NCBI RefSeq assembly: GCF_022429625.1
Contig: NZ_CP092483.1
Span: forward strand, 1,240,001-1,304,000
Reading direction: 5' to 3'
DNA: 64,000 bases
Origin: Devosia lacusdianchii
Lineage (GTDB): Bacteria > Pseudomonadota > Alphaproteobacteria > Rhizobiales > Devosiaceae
In this document: positions 1 through 9,015 of the stretch, piece after piece
Layout of the letters: the number at the start of each line of letters is the position of its first letter
Position numbering within the stretch: position 1 is the stretch's first letter
Notes under the pieces: generated by a model
Database searches by the model: none
Told to the model about the DNA's origin: nothing
What the model saw: the letters and a program-made list of their open reading frames with translations, nothing else
Made by a program: the position numbers and the translations under genes

Positions 1-1251
1 CCGGTCGAAAATGCCAGCTTCATGCCCTGGCTGGCCGGCACGGCGCTGCTGCATTCGGCTCTGGTGATGGAAAAGCGCAACGCGCTCAAGATCTGGACCA
101 TCTTCCTCTCCATCATCACTTTCAGCCTGTCGCTGCTGGGCACATTCCTCGTCCGCTCCGGCATCCTGACCTCGGTGCACACCTTTGCCAGCGACCCGAC
201 ACGCGGGCTGGTGATCCTGTCGCTGCTGGCGCTGGTCATCGGCGGCGCCTTCTTCCTGTTCGCGCTGCGGGCTTCGAGCCTGCGGCAGGGCGGGCTGTTT
301 GCGCCGGTCAGCCGTGAAGGCGCGCTGATCCTCAATAACCTGTTCCTCGCGACTGCCGTTGGCGCTGTGCTGGTCGGCACGCTCTATCCGCTGGTGCTCG
401 ATGCGGTGGCGGGCACGACGATCTCGGTAGGGGCGCCGTTCTTCAATCTGACCTTCGGCGCGCTGATGGCGCCCCTCTTGCTGGTGCTGCCATTCGGGCC
501 GCTGCTGGCGTGGAAGCGCGCCGATATCGTCGGGGCCGCGCAGCGCCTGATCGGCGCCGCTGCGCTGGCGATTTTCGCCACCATCCTGATCTCGGCCCTC
601 GGCGGGGTTTCGATCTCGCTGGCCCCGCTCGGACTGCTCCTCGGCTTCTGGGTGGCGTTCGGCGCGGTGGCCGAACTGGTTGATCGCAGCAAGATCGGCC
701 GCATTCCCCTGCGCGAAAGCTGGCGCCGGCTCGTGGGCCTGCCCCGCAGTGCCTGGTCCACCGCCATTGCCCATTTCGGCATCGGTATCACCGTACTCGG
801 CATTGTCGCGACGTCGGCCTGGGAAACCGAATTGGTCACCACGCTCAATCCGGGCGAGAGCGCCGAGCTCTCGGGCTATGTCGTGACCTTCGACAGCTTC
901 GATCAGGTTCCCGGGCCCAATTACGTGTCCGATGAAGGGCGCTTCACCATCACTGCGCCGGACGGCGGCAAGCGGCAGGCGATCGCCGACCGGCGCACCT
1001 ATGTCGCGTCAGGCATGCCGACCACCGAGGCGGCCATCGAGACCTATGGCTTCTCGCAAGTCTATCTGCAGCTCGGCGAGCCGCTGGAGGACACCCATGT
1101 GGTCCGCGTCTGGCACAAGCCCTACATCACCCTGATCTGGCTGGGGACGATCCTGATGGCCCTGGCGGGCGTGCTGTCGCTGACCGATCGCAAGGTGCGG
1201 GTCGGCGCGCCACGCCGTGCGGCCAAGCCGGTACCGGGGTTGGCGGAATGA
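1..1251 (+). CDS. ccmF: Cytochrome c-type biogenesis protein CcmF, C-terminal part (5-prime truncated)
   Basis: CcmF is the membrane component of the system I cytochrome c maturation complex that, with CcmH, ligates heme from CcmE to apocytochrome c in the periplasm. The frame is open from the first base and begins inside the family motif around [10 protein letters not shown], so the true start lies upstream; about 416 codons are present of a protein usually near 650 residues. The visible part is strongly hydrophobic with many membrane segments, has a periplasmic loop (roughly residues 275-365 of this part), and ends in a last helix followed by a basic tail. Its stop overlaps the start of the next gene as ATGA, so the two are translationally coupled, as in ccm operons. 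Confidence 0.95.
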   Translation, partial: PVENASFMPWLAGTALLHSALVMEKRNALKIWTIFLSIITFSLSLLGTFLVRSGILTSVHTFASDPTRGLVILSLLALVIGGAFFLFALRASSLRQGGLFAPVSREGALILNNLFLATAVGAVLVGTLYPLVLDAVAGTTISVGAPFFNLTFGALMAPLLLVLPFGPLLAWKRADIVGAAQRLIGAAALAIFATILISALGGVSISLAPLGLLLGFWVAFGAVAELVDRSKIGRIPLRESWRRLVGLPRSAWSTAIAHFGIGITVLGIVATSAWETELVTTLNPGESAELSGYVVTFDSFDQVPGPNYVSDEGRFTITAPDGGKRQAIADRRTYVASGMPTTEAAIETYGFSQVYLQLGEPLEDTHVVRVWHKPYITLIWLGTILMALAGVLSLTDRKVRVGAPRRAAKPVPGLAE

Positions 1252-1691
1252 CCTGGATGCGTGCACTCGCCTTGCTGTTGGTGCTGTGGACGGGCCCGGC
1301 CCTGGCGCTGAGCCCCGATGAAATCCTGCCCGACCCGGTGCTGGAGCAACGCGCCCGCGATATCTCGGCGGGGTTGCGGTGCCTGGTCTGCCAAAACCAA
1401 TCCATCGACGACAGCGATGCCGACCTCGCCAAGGACCTGCGCGTGCTGGTGCGCGAACGGCTGGTGGCCGGCGACAGCGACGAGGCGGTCCGGCAGTACG
1501 TGGTCGATCGCTATGGCGAATATGTGCTGCTCAATCCCCGGCTGGGTGGTCACACCATCGTGCTGTGGATCGCGGCGCCGCTTCTACTGATCGTCGGGCT
1601 GGGCACGCTCTGGGTCGTCGGCCGGCGGCGTCGCGTGGTTGAAGCCGGGTTGAGTGTGGAAGAGCAGGCCGCGCTCGACGAGCTGAAATAG
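1248..1691 (+). CDS. ccmH: Cytochrome c-type biogenesis protein CcmH (CcmL type)
   Basis: This is the thiol-disulfide component that reduces the CXXCH cysteines of apocytochromes c before heme attachment. The 147 residues comprise a signal peptide or anchor (about residues 4-21), a periplasmic helical domain with the redox pair in RCLVCQN (Cys45 and Cys48), the conserved [14 protein letters not shown] and YGEYVLLNP stretches, and a C-terminal membrane helix near 104-124. It lacks the TPR region of the long enterobacterial CcmH, which in alphaproteobacteria is usually the separate CcmI. It overlaps ccmF by 4 bp and is the last gene of this operon here. Confidence 0.95.
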   Translation: MTWMRALALLLVLWTGPALALSPDEILPDPVLEQRARDISAGLRCLVCQNQSIDDSDADLAKDLRVLVRERLVAGDSDEAVRQYVVDRYGEYVLLNPRLGGHTIVLWIAAPLLLIVGLGTLWVVGRRRRVVEAGLSVEEQAALDELK

Positions 1692-1707
1692 GCATCATCT
1701 TTCATAA

Positions 1708-1800
1708 CACCGGCGTTCCCGCGGGCTCGACCTGAGGGCCACTATCAACACGGCGCAAAGCGGCGAATGACCTCGGGTCAGGCCCGAGGGAACGCCGGTG
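1708..1800. repeat. Intergenic inverted repeat, type A (CCCTCGGGTC...GACCCGAGGG family)
   Basis: The arms at 1708-1737 and 1771-1800 match in 26 of 30 positions when one is reverse-complemented, giving a long hairpin downstream of ccmH. Each arm also contains an inner palindrome of the type CCTCGGGTCAGGCCCGAGG. It resembles the element at 22941-23024. It may also end ccm transcription, but no T-run follows. Confidence 0.8.
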
Positions 1801-1949
1801 GATGGTATCGAGCAAACTTCGCAGCAGCATTGTGGCCACCGATCGCCCCAATCCCGCCCGCAACATTGCCAAAGCTTAATGTTGGCGCAACCTCGCTGAA
1901 AGCTCGACCGTTCCATATCTATGCCCCACAAGCTGTTGAGGGCTTGCCG

Positions 1950-1955
1950 AAGGAG
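1950..1955 (+). promoter_or_regulatory. Ribosome binding site deciding the DegP start
   Basis: AAGGAG lies 10 nt before the ATG at 1966. It favours that start over the in-frame ATG at 1921 and leaves a clean signal peptide. Confidence 0.75.
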
Positions 1956-1965
1956 ATCAGTTTCC

Positions 1966-3504
1966 ATGCGCCCGACTATTCTTACGCGTACCCGCCGCTG
2001 GCTTGGGGCTTCCGCCCTCGCACTGCTGGTTGGCATCGGTGGCGTGTCCACCGCTTTCGTCTTGACCGGCCAGGTTGCGACTGCCCAGGTGCAGAACGCA
2101 GCACAGATCGTCGTGCCGCCCGCGGCCCAGCCGCAAGCCGGCTTTGGCGATCTCGTGGCGGCGGTGAAGCCTGCCGTGGTCTCCATCCTCGTCGAAGCCG
2201 AGGAAAGTGCTGCGCAGATGGAGCGGCGCGGCGGCGGTCAGTTCAACTTCAACTTCCCCGATCTTCCGCCCGATCACCCCTTCCGTGACTTCTTCGACCA
2301 GTTCGGTGATCAGTTCGGCCAGGGCGGTCCGCGCGGTGGCGACGAACCCACGCCGCGTCATTACATGGCCGCTGGCTCGGGCTTCGTGATTTCGGCTGAC
2401 GGCTACATCGTCACCAACAACCACGTCGTCGAGGATGCCACCAAGGTTACCGTCGTGTTCGACGATGGTAGGGAAGAGGTCGCCACGATCGTCGGCACCG
2501 ACGAACGCACCGATCTTGCCGTGCTGAAGATCGAAGGCACCGATCTGCCCTTCGTCGGCTTCGAGACCGAAGCCAGTCGCGTCGGCGACTGGGTCGTGGC
2601 CATCGGCAATCCGTTCGGCCTCGGCGGCACCGTGACGGCGGGCGTTATCTCCGGTTCCGGCCGCAATATTGGCGGCTCCAACTATGGCGATTTCCTGCAG
2701 ATCGACGCCGCCGTCAACACCGGCAATTCGGGTGGTCCGGCCTTCAACACCAAGGGTGAAGTGCTCGGCGTCAACACGGCGATCTACTCGCCCAATGGCG
2801 GCAATGTCGGCATCGCCTTCGCCATTCCGGCCGCGACCGTAAAGGGCATCGTCCAGCAGCTGATCGAAGATGGTTCGGTGACCCGCGGCTATCTCGGCGT
2901 TTCCATCCAGGACGTGACGCGTGATATTGCCGATGGTGTTGGCCTGGCCAATCCCAAGGGCGCCATCGTCCGCGAACCCGCCACCGATGGCCCTGCCGGG
3001 GCAGCCGGCGTCAAGTCTGGCGATATCATCACCGCCGTCGACGGCGATCCGATCGATGACGCGCTGGACCTGAGCCGCACCATTGCCGGCAAGGCTCCTG
3101 ACTCAACCGTCGAGCTGACCATCTGGCGCGATGGTGCCGAGACCAAGCTGTCGGTGCAGTTGCAGACTCTGAACGAGGATGCCACCGCCACTCAGACCGA
3201 TCAGGACGAACCCGTGCCGCCGGCTCCGCTGCCGAGCGAATCCAGCGTCGGTCTGACGCTGGTGCCGAATTCGGATGGTTCGGGCGGCCTGCTGATCCAG
3301 GACGTTGCGCCTGACTCGCAGGCTGCTGAGAAGGGCCTCGCCGTGGGTGATGCCATTCTCGAGGTCAACAACACGCCGGTCGCCAGCCTCGAAGAGTTCG
3401 AAGCCGCGATCGCCGCGGTCAAGGCCAAGGGGCTTAACACCGCCCTGGTCAAGGCCAGCCGCGACGGCGAAGCCCGCTTCATCGGCCTGCCGCTGAGCGA
3501 GTAA
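1966..3504 (+). CDS. DegP/HtrA family periplasmic serine endoprotease (Do-like)
   Basis: This protein degrades and chaperones misfolded envelope proteins. From the ATG at 1966 (chosen for its AAGGAG site) it has 512 residues: a signal peptide or anchor around residues 12-40, a trypsin-like domain with the triad His153 (TNNHVVEDA), Asp183 (RTDLAVLKIE) and Ser255 (TGNSGGP), and two PDZ domains (about 315-410 and 430-505). A Phe/Gly/Asp-rich Q-loop follows residue 100. Length and order match the Do/MucD group. A response regulator/sensor kinase pair follows after a repeat, a pairing often seen with envelope-stress systems, but no regulatory link is shown by the sequence. Confidence 0.95.
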   Translation: MRPTILTRTRRWLGASALALLVGIGGVSTAFVLTGQVATAQVQNAAQIVVPPAAQPQAGFGDLVAAVKPAVVSILVEAEESAAQMERRGGGQFNFNFPDLPPDHPFRDFFDQFGDQFGQGGPRGGDEPTPRHYMAAGSGFVISADGYIVTNNHVVEDATKVTVVFDDGREEVATIVGTDERTDLAVLKIEGTDLPFVGFETEASRVGDWVVAIGNPFGLGGTVTAGVISGSGRNIGGSNYGDFLQIDAAVNTGNSGGPAFNTKGEVLGVNTAIYSPNGGNVGIAFAIPAATVKGIVQQLIEDGSVTRGYLGVSIQDVTRDIADGVGLANPKGAIVREPATDGPAGAAGVKSGDIITAVDGDPIDDALDLSRTIAGKAPDSTVELTIWRDGAETKLSVQLQTLNEDATATQTDQDEPVPPAPLPSESSVGLTLVPNSDGSGGLLIQDVAPDSQAAEKGLAVGDAILEVNNTPVASLEEFEAAIAAVKAKGLNTALVKASRDGEARFIGLPLSE

Positions 3505-3523
3505 GTCGAAAACGCCGACGTTT

Positions 3524-3683
3524 CAGTCGGTCTCCCTCCCCCTTGTGGGGAGGGAAGCGAGATAGGACTTAGCGTGAGCTAAGTCTGTACATCGAGCAGG
3601 GTGGGGGTATCTTTCCGCGGGTCCAATGCGTGTGACACCCCCATCCTTGATCCCTCCCCACAAGGGGAGGGAGATGACTGAGG
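3524..3683. repeat. Intergenic inverted repeat, type C (CCCTCCCC-TTGTG-GGGAGGG family)
   Basis: This element of about 150 bp lies between degP and the response regulator. Near each end it carries a CTCCCTCCCC..TTGTGGGGAGGG palindrome in opposite orientation (about 3532-3556 and 3650-3673). Inside is a perfect small hairpin, GACTTAGC-GTGA-GCTAAGTC, at 3566-3585, and a GGTGGGGGTAT / ACACCCCCAT pair. The structure resembles a small non-autonomous palindromic element. Confidence 0.75.
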
Positions 3684-3693
3684 GATTTGCGCC

Positions 3694-3700
3694 AAAGGAG
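3694..3700 (+). promoter_or_regulatory. Ribosome binding site deciding the GTG start of the response regulator
   Basis: AAAGGAG lies 7 nt before GTG at 3708. The alternative in-frame TTG at 3687 would sit upstream of this site and lacks one of its own. Confidence 0.75.
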
Positions 3701-3707
3701 CGTCGCG

Positions 3708-4379
3708 GTGAAGATTCTGCTGATCGAAGATGATCGCGAGGCCGCGAGCTACCTGATCCAGGCCCTGGACGAGGCCGGACACATCACCCATCACGCCACT
3801 GACGGCGAGACCGGTTACGCCATGGCCTCGGGCATGGACTACGAAGTTCTCATCGTCGACCGTATGCTGCCGCGCCGCGATGGCCTCTCCATCGTCGAGT
3901 CGCTGCGCGCCGAGGGCGACAAGACCCCGGTGCTCATTCTCTCCGCGCTGGGCGAGGTGGACGACCGTGTGACCGGCCTCCGCGCCGGCGGCGACGACTA
4001 CCTCACCAAGCCCTATGCCTTCACCGAACTGCTCGCGCGTGTCGAAGTACTCGCCCGCCGCTCCAGCCCCTCCGAAGCGGCCACCAGTTATGATGTCGGC
4101 GATCTGTCGCTGGATCGGCTCTCGCGCAAGGTCGAGCGCGATGGCGAAACCATCCTGTTGCAGCCACGCGAATTCCGCCTGCTCGAATATCTGATGAAGA
4201 ATGCCGGCAAGGTGGTGACCCGCACCATGCTGCTCGAGAACGTCTGGGACTATCATTTCGACCCCCAGACCAATGTCATCGACGTGCACATGTCGCGCTT
4301 GCGCAGCAAGATCGATAAAGGTCATGCCTCGCCCCTGCTGCACACCGTTCGCGGCGCCGGGTACATGATCCGCGAGTAA
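3708..4379 (+). CDS. OmpR/PhoB-family DNA-binding response regulator
   Basis: The 223-residue two-domain regulator starts at GTG 3708, directly giving the receiver motif VKILLIEDD. The acidic pocket is in IEDD, the phospho-acceptor is Asp51 (LIVDRML), the Thr/Ser switch is in LILSALGE and the conserved Lys is in YLTKPYAF. A winged-helix Trans_reg_C domain covers about residues 125-222 (QPREFRLLEYL, NVIDVHMSRLR, GAGYMIRE). It lies 3 bp before the sensor kinase gene, so the two form a cognate pair. It resembles regulators of envelope or metal-stress systems, but the signal cannot be named from sequence. Confidence 0.95.
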   Translation: MKILLIEDDREAASYLIQALDEAGHITHHATDGETGYAMASGMDYEVLIVDRMLPRRDGLSIVESLRAEGDKTPVLILSALGEVDDRVTGLRAGGDDYLTKPYAFTELLARVEVLARRSSPSEAATSYDVGDLSLDRLSRKVERDGETILLQPREFRLLEYLMKNAGKVVTRTMLLENVWDYHFDPQTNVIDVHMSRLRSKIDKGHASPLLHTVRGAGYMIRE

Positions 4380-4382
4380 TCC

Positions 4383-5813
4383 GTGAACCGCTTCGCCCAA
4401 CTCTGGCGCACTTCGACGGTCAGGCTGACGGCGACGTTCATCCTGATCTTCATCATCTTCTCGATTCTGCTGCTGGGCTTCATCGGCTGGCAATCGAGCG
4501 TGCAGATCCAGCGCCAGCAGGCCAACGATATCGACAATGAAGTGCAGGTGCTTCAGCGCATCGATGCCAATCAGGGCATCCGGGCGCTGGCCTTTGCCGT
4601 GGAGCGGATATCGCGCGCGCCGGGGCCGGGCGTTTACTACCTCGGCGACGCGACGGGCCAGTATTTGCTGGGCAATGTGGCGGACGTGCCGGCCAACGTC
4701 CTGATTGAGCCGGGCACCTACAGCTTCGACTACGAGCGCGCCAATCCCTTCATCGATCCGCCCGGCGATAATCCGTCTGACGCGCCGGCCAATGCCCGGC
4801 CCAGGAAGACCGGCTTCGCCATCGTGCGTTCGGTGGAGCTCAGCAATGGCATGCGATTGGTGGTCGGACGCGACGTGGTCGAGCGACGCGGCTTCTCGGC
4901 CATCATCGTGCAGAGCTTTCTGTTCGGCGTGCTCGGCATCATCGTGTTCTCGGTCATTGCCGGCGGCGTCACGGCGCGCCGGGTGCTGAAGCGTATCGAC
5001 ACGATCCGCGATACCTCGACCAAGATCATGTCCGGCAACCTCTCCGAGCGAGTGCCCATTACCAAGCGCAATGATGAGTTCGATGGCCTCGCCACCAATC
5101 TCAACGCCATGCTCGATCGCATCGAGCAGCTGCTGCAGGGCCTCAAGGAAGTCACCGACAACGTCGCGCACGACCTCAAGACACCGCTGACGCGCCTGCG
5201 TAACCAGGCCGAGACGGCCCTGCGCGATGGTTCGAGCGATGAAGCCCGCCAGCAGGCGCTCGAAACCACGATCGCCGAGAGCGATCGCCTGATCCAGACC
5301 TTCAACGCGCTGCTGATGATTGCCCGGGCCGAAGCCGGCGCGCCCTCGGGCGCGCTGACCGATGTCGATGTTAGCGCTGTCGTGGCCGACGTCGCCGAGC
5401 TCTATGGGCCGGTGGCCGAGGACGCAGGCATAATCGTCGAAACCGCCATCGCCGACAGGGTCACGCTGCGGGCCAATCGCGAACTGATCGGCCAGGCTAT
5501 GGTCAACCTGCTCGAAAACGCCGTGAAGTATGCCAAGCCCGACGGCGAGGGCACCGGCAAGATTACCGTCGGCCTGCGTCAGGCCGAGAACCGCGTGCTG
5601 ATCGAAGTGGCCGACAATGGCCCCGGCATTCCCGAAGAGGATCGCAAGCGCGTTCTCGAACGCTTCGTCCGCCTCGAAAAGAGCCGTTCCGAATCCGGCT
5701 CCGGCCTGGGTCTGTCGTTGGTAGACGCCGTGGCGCGCCTTCACGGCGGGATGTTCCGTATCGAGGACAATGCGCCGGGGGTGCGGGCGGTGATCGATTT
5801 GCCTGGTGGATAG
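4383..5813 (+). CDS. Membrane sensor histidine kinase (HAMP, HisKA, HATPase)
   Basis: This is the partner kinase of the preceding regulator, with a GTG start 3 bp after its stop. The 476 residues contain a first transmembrane helix (about 15-37), a periplasmic sensor region of roughly 130 residues, a second helix (about 175-198), a HAMP linker, a HisKA box NVAHDLKTPL with His263, and a HATPase domain with N box (NLLENAVKYA), G1 (DNGPGIP) and G2 (GSGLGLSL). All catalytic boxes look intact. The periplasmic region has no domain I recognise, so the stimulus is unknown. Confidence 0.95.
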   Translation: MNRFAQLWRTSTVRLTATFILIFIIFSILLLGFIGWQSSVQIQRQQANDIDNEVQVLQRIDANQGIRALAFAVERISRAPGPGVYYLGDATGQYLLGNVADVPANVLIEPGTYSFDYERANPFIDPPGDNPSDAPANARPRKTGFAIVRSVELSNGMRLVVGRDVVERRGFSAIIVQSFLFGVLGIIVFSVIAGGVTARRVLKRIDTIRDTSTKIMSGNLSERVPITKRNDEFDGLATNLNAMLDRIEQLLQGLKEVTDNVAHDLKTPLTRLRNQAETALRDGSSDEARQQALETTIAESDRLIQTFNALLMIARAEAGAPSGALTDVDVSAVVADVAELYGPVAEDAGIIVETAIADRVTLRANRELIGQAMVNLLENAVKYAKPDGEGTGKITVGLRQAENRVLIEVADNGPGIPEEDRKRVLERFVRLEKSRSESGSGLGLSLVDAVARLHGGMFRIEDNAPGVRAVIDLPGG

Positions 5814-5819
5814 CAAGAA

Positions 5820-5866
5820 TACCCCCACCTAGCCTCCCCCTACCAGGGGGAGGCTAGGAGGGGGTA
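5820..5866. repeat. Long perfect-type hairpin between kinase and glnE
   Basis: The arms at 5820-5841 and 5845-5866 (22 nt each) pair with one mismatch around an ACC loop; the core is CCTAGCCTCCCCCT. It sits just after the kinase stop and lacks a T-run, so it is either a weak terminator or another palindromic repeat. Confidence 0.75.
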
Positions 5867-5919
5867 CTCTTCCTTGCCGCCACCTTGCTCGCGCTCCGCC
5901 GCCAAGCTATCCCTCGCAC

Positions 5920-8802
5920 ATGGCTATTTCTCTGAAATCCCTGCCACCGCAGGACTGTCCCCGTTTCGAAGCCTGGCTCGCCGAGCTGCCCGCCGACCAG
6001 CGGTCGGCAATATCAGGCGCCGCGTCCACGCTGGGGCCCTTGCTCGAATCCGCGCCCTACCTGTTGGGCCTGGCGCAGGAGAATGCTGCCTGGTTAGTCG
6101 GCGCCCTCTCAGACACTGCCGATGGCGCTTTCACCGATATCATCGAGGCCGTCGAACGCGCCGGTCGGGAGGCAACCGACGAAGACACCCTCTCCCCCGT
6201 GCTGCGCATCGGCAAGGGCCGCACGGCGCTGCTGGCCGCCATGGCCGAGACCGGGGGCGCCTGGACCACGGCGCAATCGACGGCGGCTCTGTCCGACCTG
6301 GCCGACGCGGCGCTTGACGCCGTGCTCAACCTGCTGATGCGCCAGGCCGCCGAGCGCGGGCTTCTTGCCATTCCAGCCGAGCAGGCAAATGCCGCCAATT
6401 CCGGCCTCGCCATCTTCGCCCTCGGCAAGCACGGCGGACAGGAGCTGAACTATTCGTCCGACATCGACATCGTCGCCTTCTACGATCCCGAGAAGGGCGT
6501 TCTTGCCGACCCCTCGGAAGCCACCAAGATCTATTCGCGCATGGTACAGAAGCTGGTCGGCCTGATGGAGGACCGCCGGGCCCATGGCTATGTGTTCCGG
6601 ACCGATCTGCGCCTGCGGCCCGATCCGGGCTCGACCCCAGTCGCCATCTCCTTCGATGCGGCGCTCGCCTATTACGAAAGCCGCGGCCAGAACTGGGAGC
6701 GCGCCGCCTGGATCAAGGCCCGCGCCTGTGCCGGCGATATCGGTGTGGGCCACGCCTTCCTCAAGGAACTGGCGCCCTATGTCTGGCGCAAACATCTCGA
6801 TTTCGCGACCATCGCCGATATCCAGGCGATGAAGCGTCAGATCAATATCGCCAAGAATGTCGGCGATATCCGCGTCGAGGGTCACAACGTCAAGCTTGGC
6901 CGCGGCGGCATCCGCGAGATCGAGTTCTTCACCCAGACCCAGCAATTGATCGCCGGCGGCCGCGACAAGGCGCTGCGGGTGAAGCCGACCGCCCATGCGT
7001 TGGCTGCGTTGGCCGACGCCAATTGGATCACCCCCAAGGCGGCGACGGAGCTGACGCAGACCTACTGGTATCTGCGCGCCGTCGAGAACCGTCTGCAAAT
7101 GCTGCGCGATGAACAGACCCACGTCATGCCCGCCACCTCGGACGAGGTCGCGATCATCGGTCGGCTGATGGGTCAGCCCGACCTGCGCCAGTTCGAAATC
7201 GGCTACCGTGCCGCGCTGGAGCGGGTGGTCGGCTATTATTCCGAGCTGTTCACCGAGGGCGAGACCCTGGGCAGCGGTGAAGGCAATCTGGTCTTCACCG
7301 GCAATGACGACGATCCCGGTACGGTCGAAACTTTGTCGGCCATGGGCTTTGCCGAACCTTCCAAGGCCATCGAGACGGTGCGCAAGTGGCACTATGGCAG
7401 CTACCCCGCCACGCGTGCCGCCGCGGCCCGCGCGCACCTCACCGAATTGCTGCCGGCGCTGCTGTCCACCCTCAGCACAGCCGGCAATGCCGACGAAGCG
7501 CTGGCCAAGTTCGACAATTTCCTGTCGCGCTTGCCCACTGGCGTGCAGCTCTTCGCCCTGCTGCGAACCCACCCCAATCTGCGCACGCTGCTGGTGCAGC
7601 TCATGGCCTCGGCGCCGCGCATGTCCGAGGCGGTGATCCACCGTGCCCATGTGATGGATGGGCTGATCGACCCCGCCTTCGCCAATGACGTGACGCATCG
7701 CGACGTGCTCATCGCCAAGGTCGATGCTTTCCTCGCCGAAGCGCGCTCTTACGAAGAGATCATCGATCGCGCCCGCATCATCGGGCAGGAGCAGAAATTC
7801 CTCATCGCGGCCGGGCTGCTGTCGGGCACGGTTAGCGCCAGCGGCGCTGGCGAGCAATTCACCGCGCTGGCCGAAACGCTGCTGAACCGGCTATCGGGCA
7901 GCGTCCGCGCCGAGTTCGAACGTCGCCACGGCGCCATTGCTGGCGGCAAGGTGGCGCTGCTGGCCTTCGGTAAGATGGCGAGCCGGGAGATGACGGTCAC
8001 CTCCGACCTCGATTTCATCCTGCTCTATGACGCGCCAGAGACGGAATCGGATGGCGACAAGCCACTGAGCACCAATCACTATTATACTCGCCTGACCCAG
8101 CGCCTCGTCGCGGCCATCACCGCGCCGACCGCCGAAGGTGTGCTCTATGAAGCCGATATGCGGTTGCGCCCATCGGGCAATGCCGGGCCGCTAGCGACCA
8201 GCCTCACCGGCTTCCGCGCCTACCACCGCGACAATGCCTGGACCTGGGAGCATCTGGCGCTCAGCCGCGCTCGTGTCATCGCGGCCGATGGGCAATTCGC
8301 TCAGGCGGTCGACGCTGCCATCGCCGAGGTCATGTCGCGGCCCCGGGATGCTACCAAAACCATCGAAGATGTGGTTTCGATGCGGGCTTTGATGGCCAAG
8401 GAGCGGCCGTCCCGGCATCCCTTTGACCTCAAGCTTGCCGAGGGTGGGCTGGTCGATCTCGAGTTCATCGCGCAATCGGCCCAGCTCGTCGCCGGCGCCA
8501 CGATTGGATTGCCGCAGGCGCTGACGGCGCGGGTCCTAGCCCGACTGGGCGAGACCGGCCTCGTGCCCGAAGGGGCTCGGCTGGCCGAAATCCACGAGCT
8601 CTATTCGACCGTGCTGCAAGTGATGAGCTCGGCGCTGGTCAGCCCGTTCAAGGACGAGGCCTGGACCCTGGCCTTCAAGGAATTGCTGGCGGGCCTGACC
8701 CATTACCCCGATTTCGCGCGCCTGGAACTGGACCTCATCGCCATGCGTGGCGAGGTGAGTGCTGCTGCAGCAGGGTGGTACGAGAAGGCGCGGGGACTTT
8801 AG
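5920..8802 (+). CDS. glnE: Bifunctional glutamine synthetase adenylyltransferase/deadenylase
   Basis: GlnE adds AMP to glutamine synthetase or removes it, tuning ammonia assimilation to the PII/glutamine signal. The 960-residue protein has the expected duplicated plan. The N-terminal adenylyl-removing nucleotidyltransferase domain carries GKHGGQELNYSSDIDIV near residue 168, followed by a GlnD-like helical domain. The C-terminal adenylylating domain carries GKMASREMTVTSDLDFI near residue 683, followed by a second helical domain. The paired acidic residues of both sites (DID and DLD) are present. The start ATG has no obvious ribosome binding site. It is not close enough to glnA or glnB to suggest an operon. 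Confidence 0.96.
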   Translation: MAISLKSLPPQDCPRFEAWLAELPADQRSAISGAASTLGPLLESAPYLLGLAQENAAWLVGALSDTADGAFTDIIEAVERAGREATDEDTLSPVLRIGKGRTALLAAMAETGGAWTTAQSTAALSDLADAALDAVLNLLMRQAAERGLLAIPAEQANAANSGLAIFALGKHGGQELNYSSDIDIVAFYDPEKGVLADPSEATKIYSRMVQKLVGLMEDRRAHGYVFRTDLRLRPDPGSTPVAISFDAALAYYESRGQNWERAAWIKARACAGDIGVGHAFLKELAPYVWRKHLDFATIADIQAMKRQINIAKNVGDIRVEGHNVKLGRGGIREIEFFTQTQQLIAGGRDKALRVKPTAHALAALADANWITPKAATELTQTYWYLRAVENRLQMLRDEQTHVMPATSDEVAIIGRLMGQPDLRQFEIGYRAALERVVGYYSELFTEGETLGSGEGNLVFTGNDDDPGTVETLSAMGFAEPSKAIETVRKWHYGSYPATRAAAARAHLTELLPALLSTLSTAGNADEALAKFDNFLSRLPTGVQLFALLRTHPNLRTLLVQLMASAPRMSEAVIHRAHVMDGLIDPAFANDVTHRDVLIAKVDAFLAEARSYEEIIDRARIIGQEQKFLIAAGLLSGTVSASGAGEQFTALAETLLNRLSGSVRAEFERRHGAIAGGKVALLAFGKMASREMTVTSDLDFILLYDAPETESDGDKPLSTNHYYTRLTQRLVAAITAPTAEGVLYEADMRLRPSGNAGPLATSLTGFRAYHRDNAWTWEHLALSRARVIAADGQFAQAVDAAIAEVMSRPRDATKTIEDVVSMRALMAKERPSRHPFDLKLAEGGLVDLEFIAQSAQLVAGATIGLPQALTARVLARLGETGLVPEGARLAEIHELYSTVLQVMSSALVSPFKDEAWTLAFKELLAGLTHYPDFARLELDLIAMRGEVSAAAAGWYEKARGL

Positions 8803-8807
8803 GCCCG

Positions 8808-8828
8808 CCTCGCCCCGGAGGGGCGAGG
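8808..8828. terminator. Hairpin between convergent glnE and the 58-residue gene
   Basis: CCTCGCCCC-GGA-GGGGCGAGG forms a perfect 9-bp stem with a 3-nt loop, 5 bp after the glnE stop and 10 bp before the stop of the opposite gene. It is probably a shared bidirectional terminator, though no T-run flanks it. Confidence 0.55.
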
Positions 8829-8838
8829 TAAGAGGTGG

Positions 8839-9015
8839 CTACTCCGCTCTCCGTGGCGGCACTGGCGTCCCGCGCTTTTCCAGCGCTCGCTTTACGCTTT
8901 CCGGCACATCCCGGCAGCCGCATTGCTCGGCATGTTCCAGATGCCATTCGATCCGCGTTTCGAGATTGGCATTTCTGGGCATCCGGTGTGCCTCATGCCA
9001 TTCCCGGTTGATCAT
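8839..9015 (-). CDS. Small uncharacterised Cys/His-containing protein (58 aa) coupled to a sensor kinase
   Basis: This small gene overlaps the kinase stop as ATGA (ATG at 9015-9013), so it would be translated by coupling. The 58 residues begin MINREWHEAHRMPRNA and contain the patterned core RIEWHLEHAEQCGCRDVPES, then a basic, Pro-rich tail ending PPRRAE. His25, His28, Cys32 and Cys34 are spaced like a small metal site, and Trp/His pairs recur. I recall similar short hypothetical proteins with an EWHLEHAxxCGCR core in other proteobacteria but cannot name a family. Function is unknown; coupling suggests production together with the kinase. It is soluble, with no signal peptide. Confidence 0.7.
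   Translation of the reverse strand: MINREWHEAHRMPRNANLETRIEWHLEHAEQCGCRDVPESVKRALEKRGTPVPPRRAE

Noticed and set aside
3579..5828. Very long open frame (749 codons) on the minus strand across the two-component genes
   Set aside because: It is antisense to a clear regulator and kinase; composition is His/Gln/Asp/Gly-rich without motifs, the usual result of high-GC coding sequence read backwards.
6109..7857. 582-codon minus-strand open frame within glnE
   Set aside because: Antisense to conserved GlnE domains; no recognisable content.
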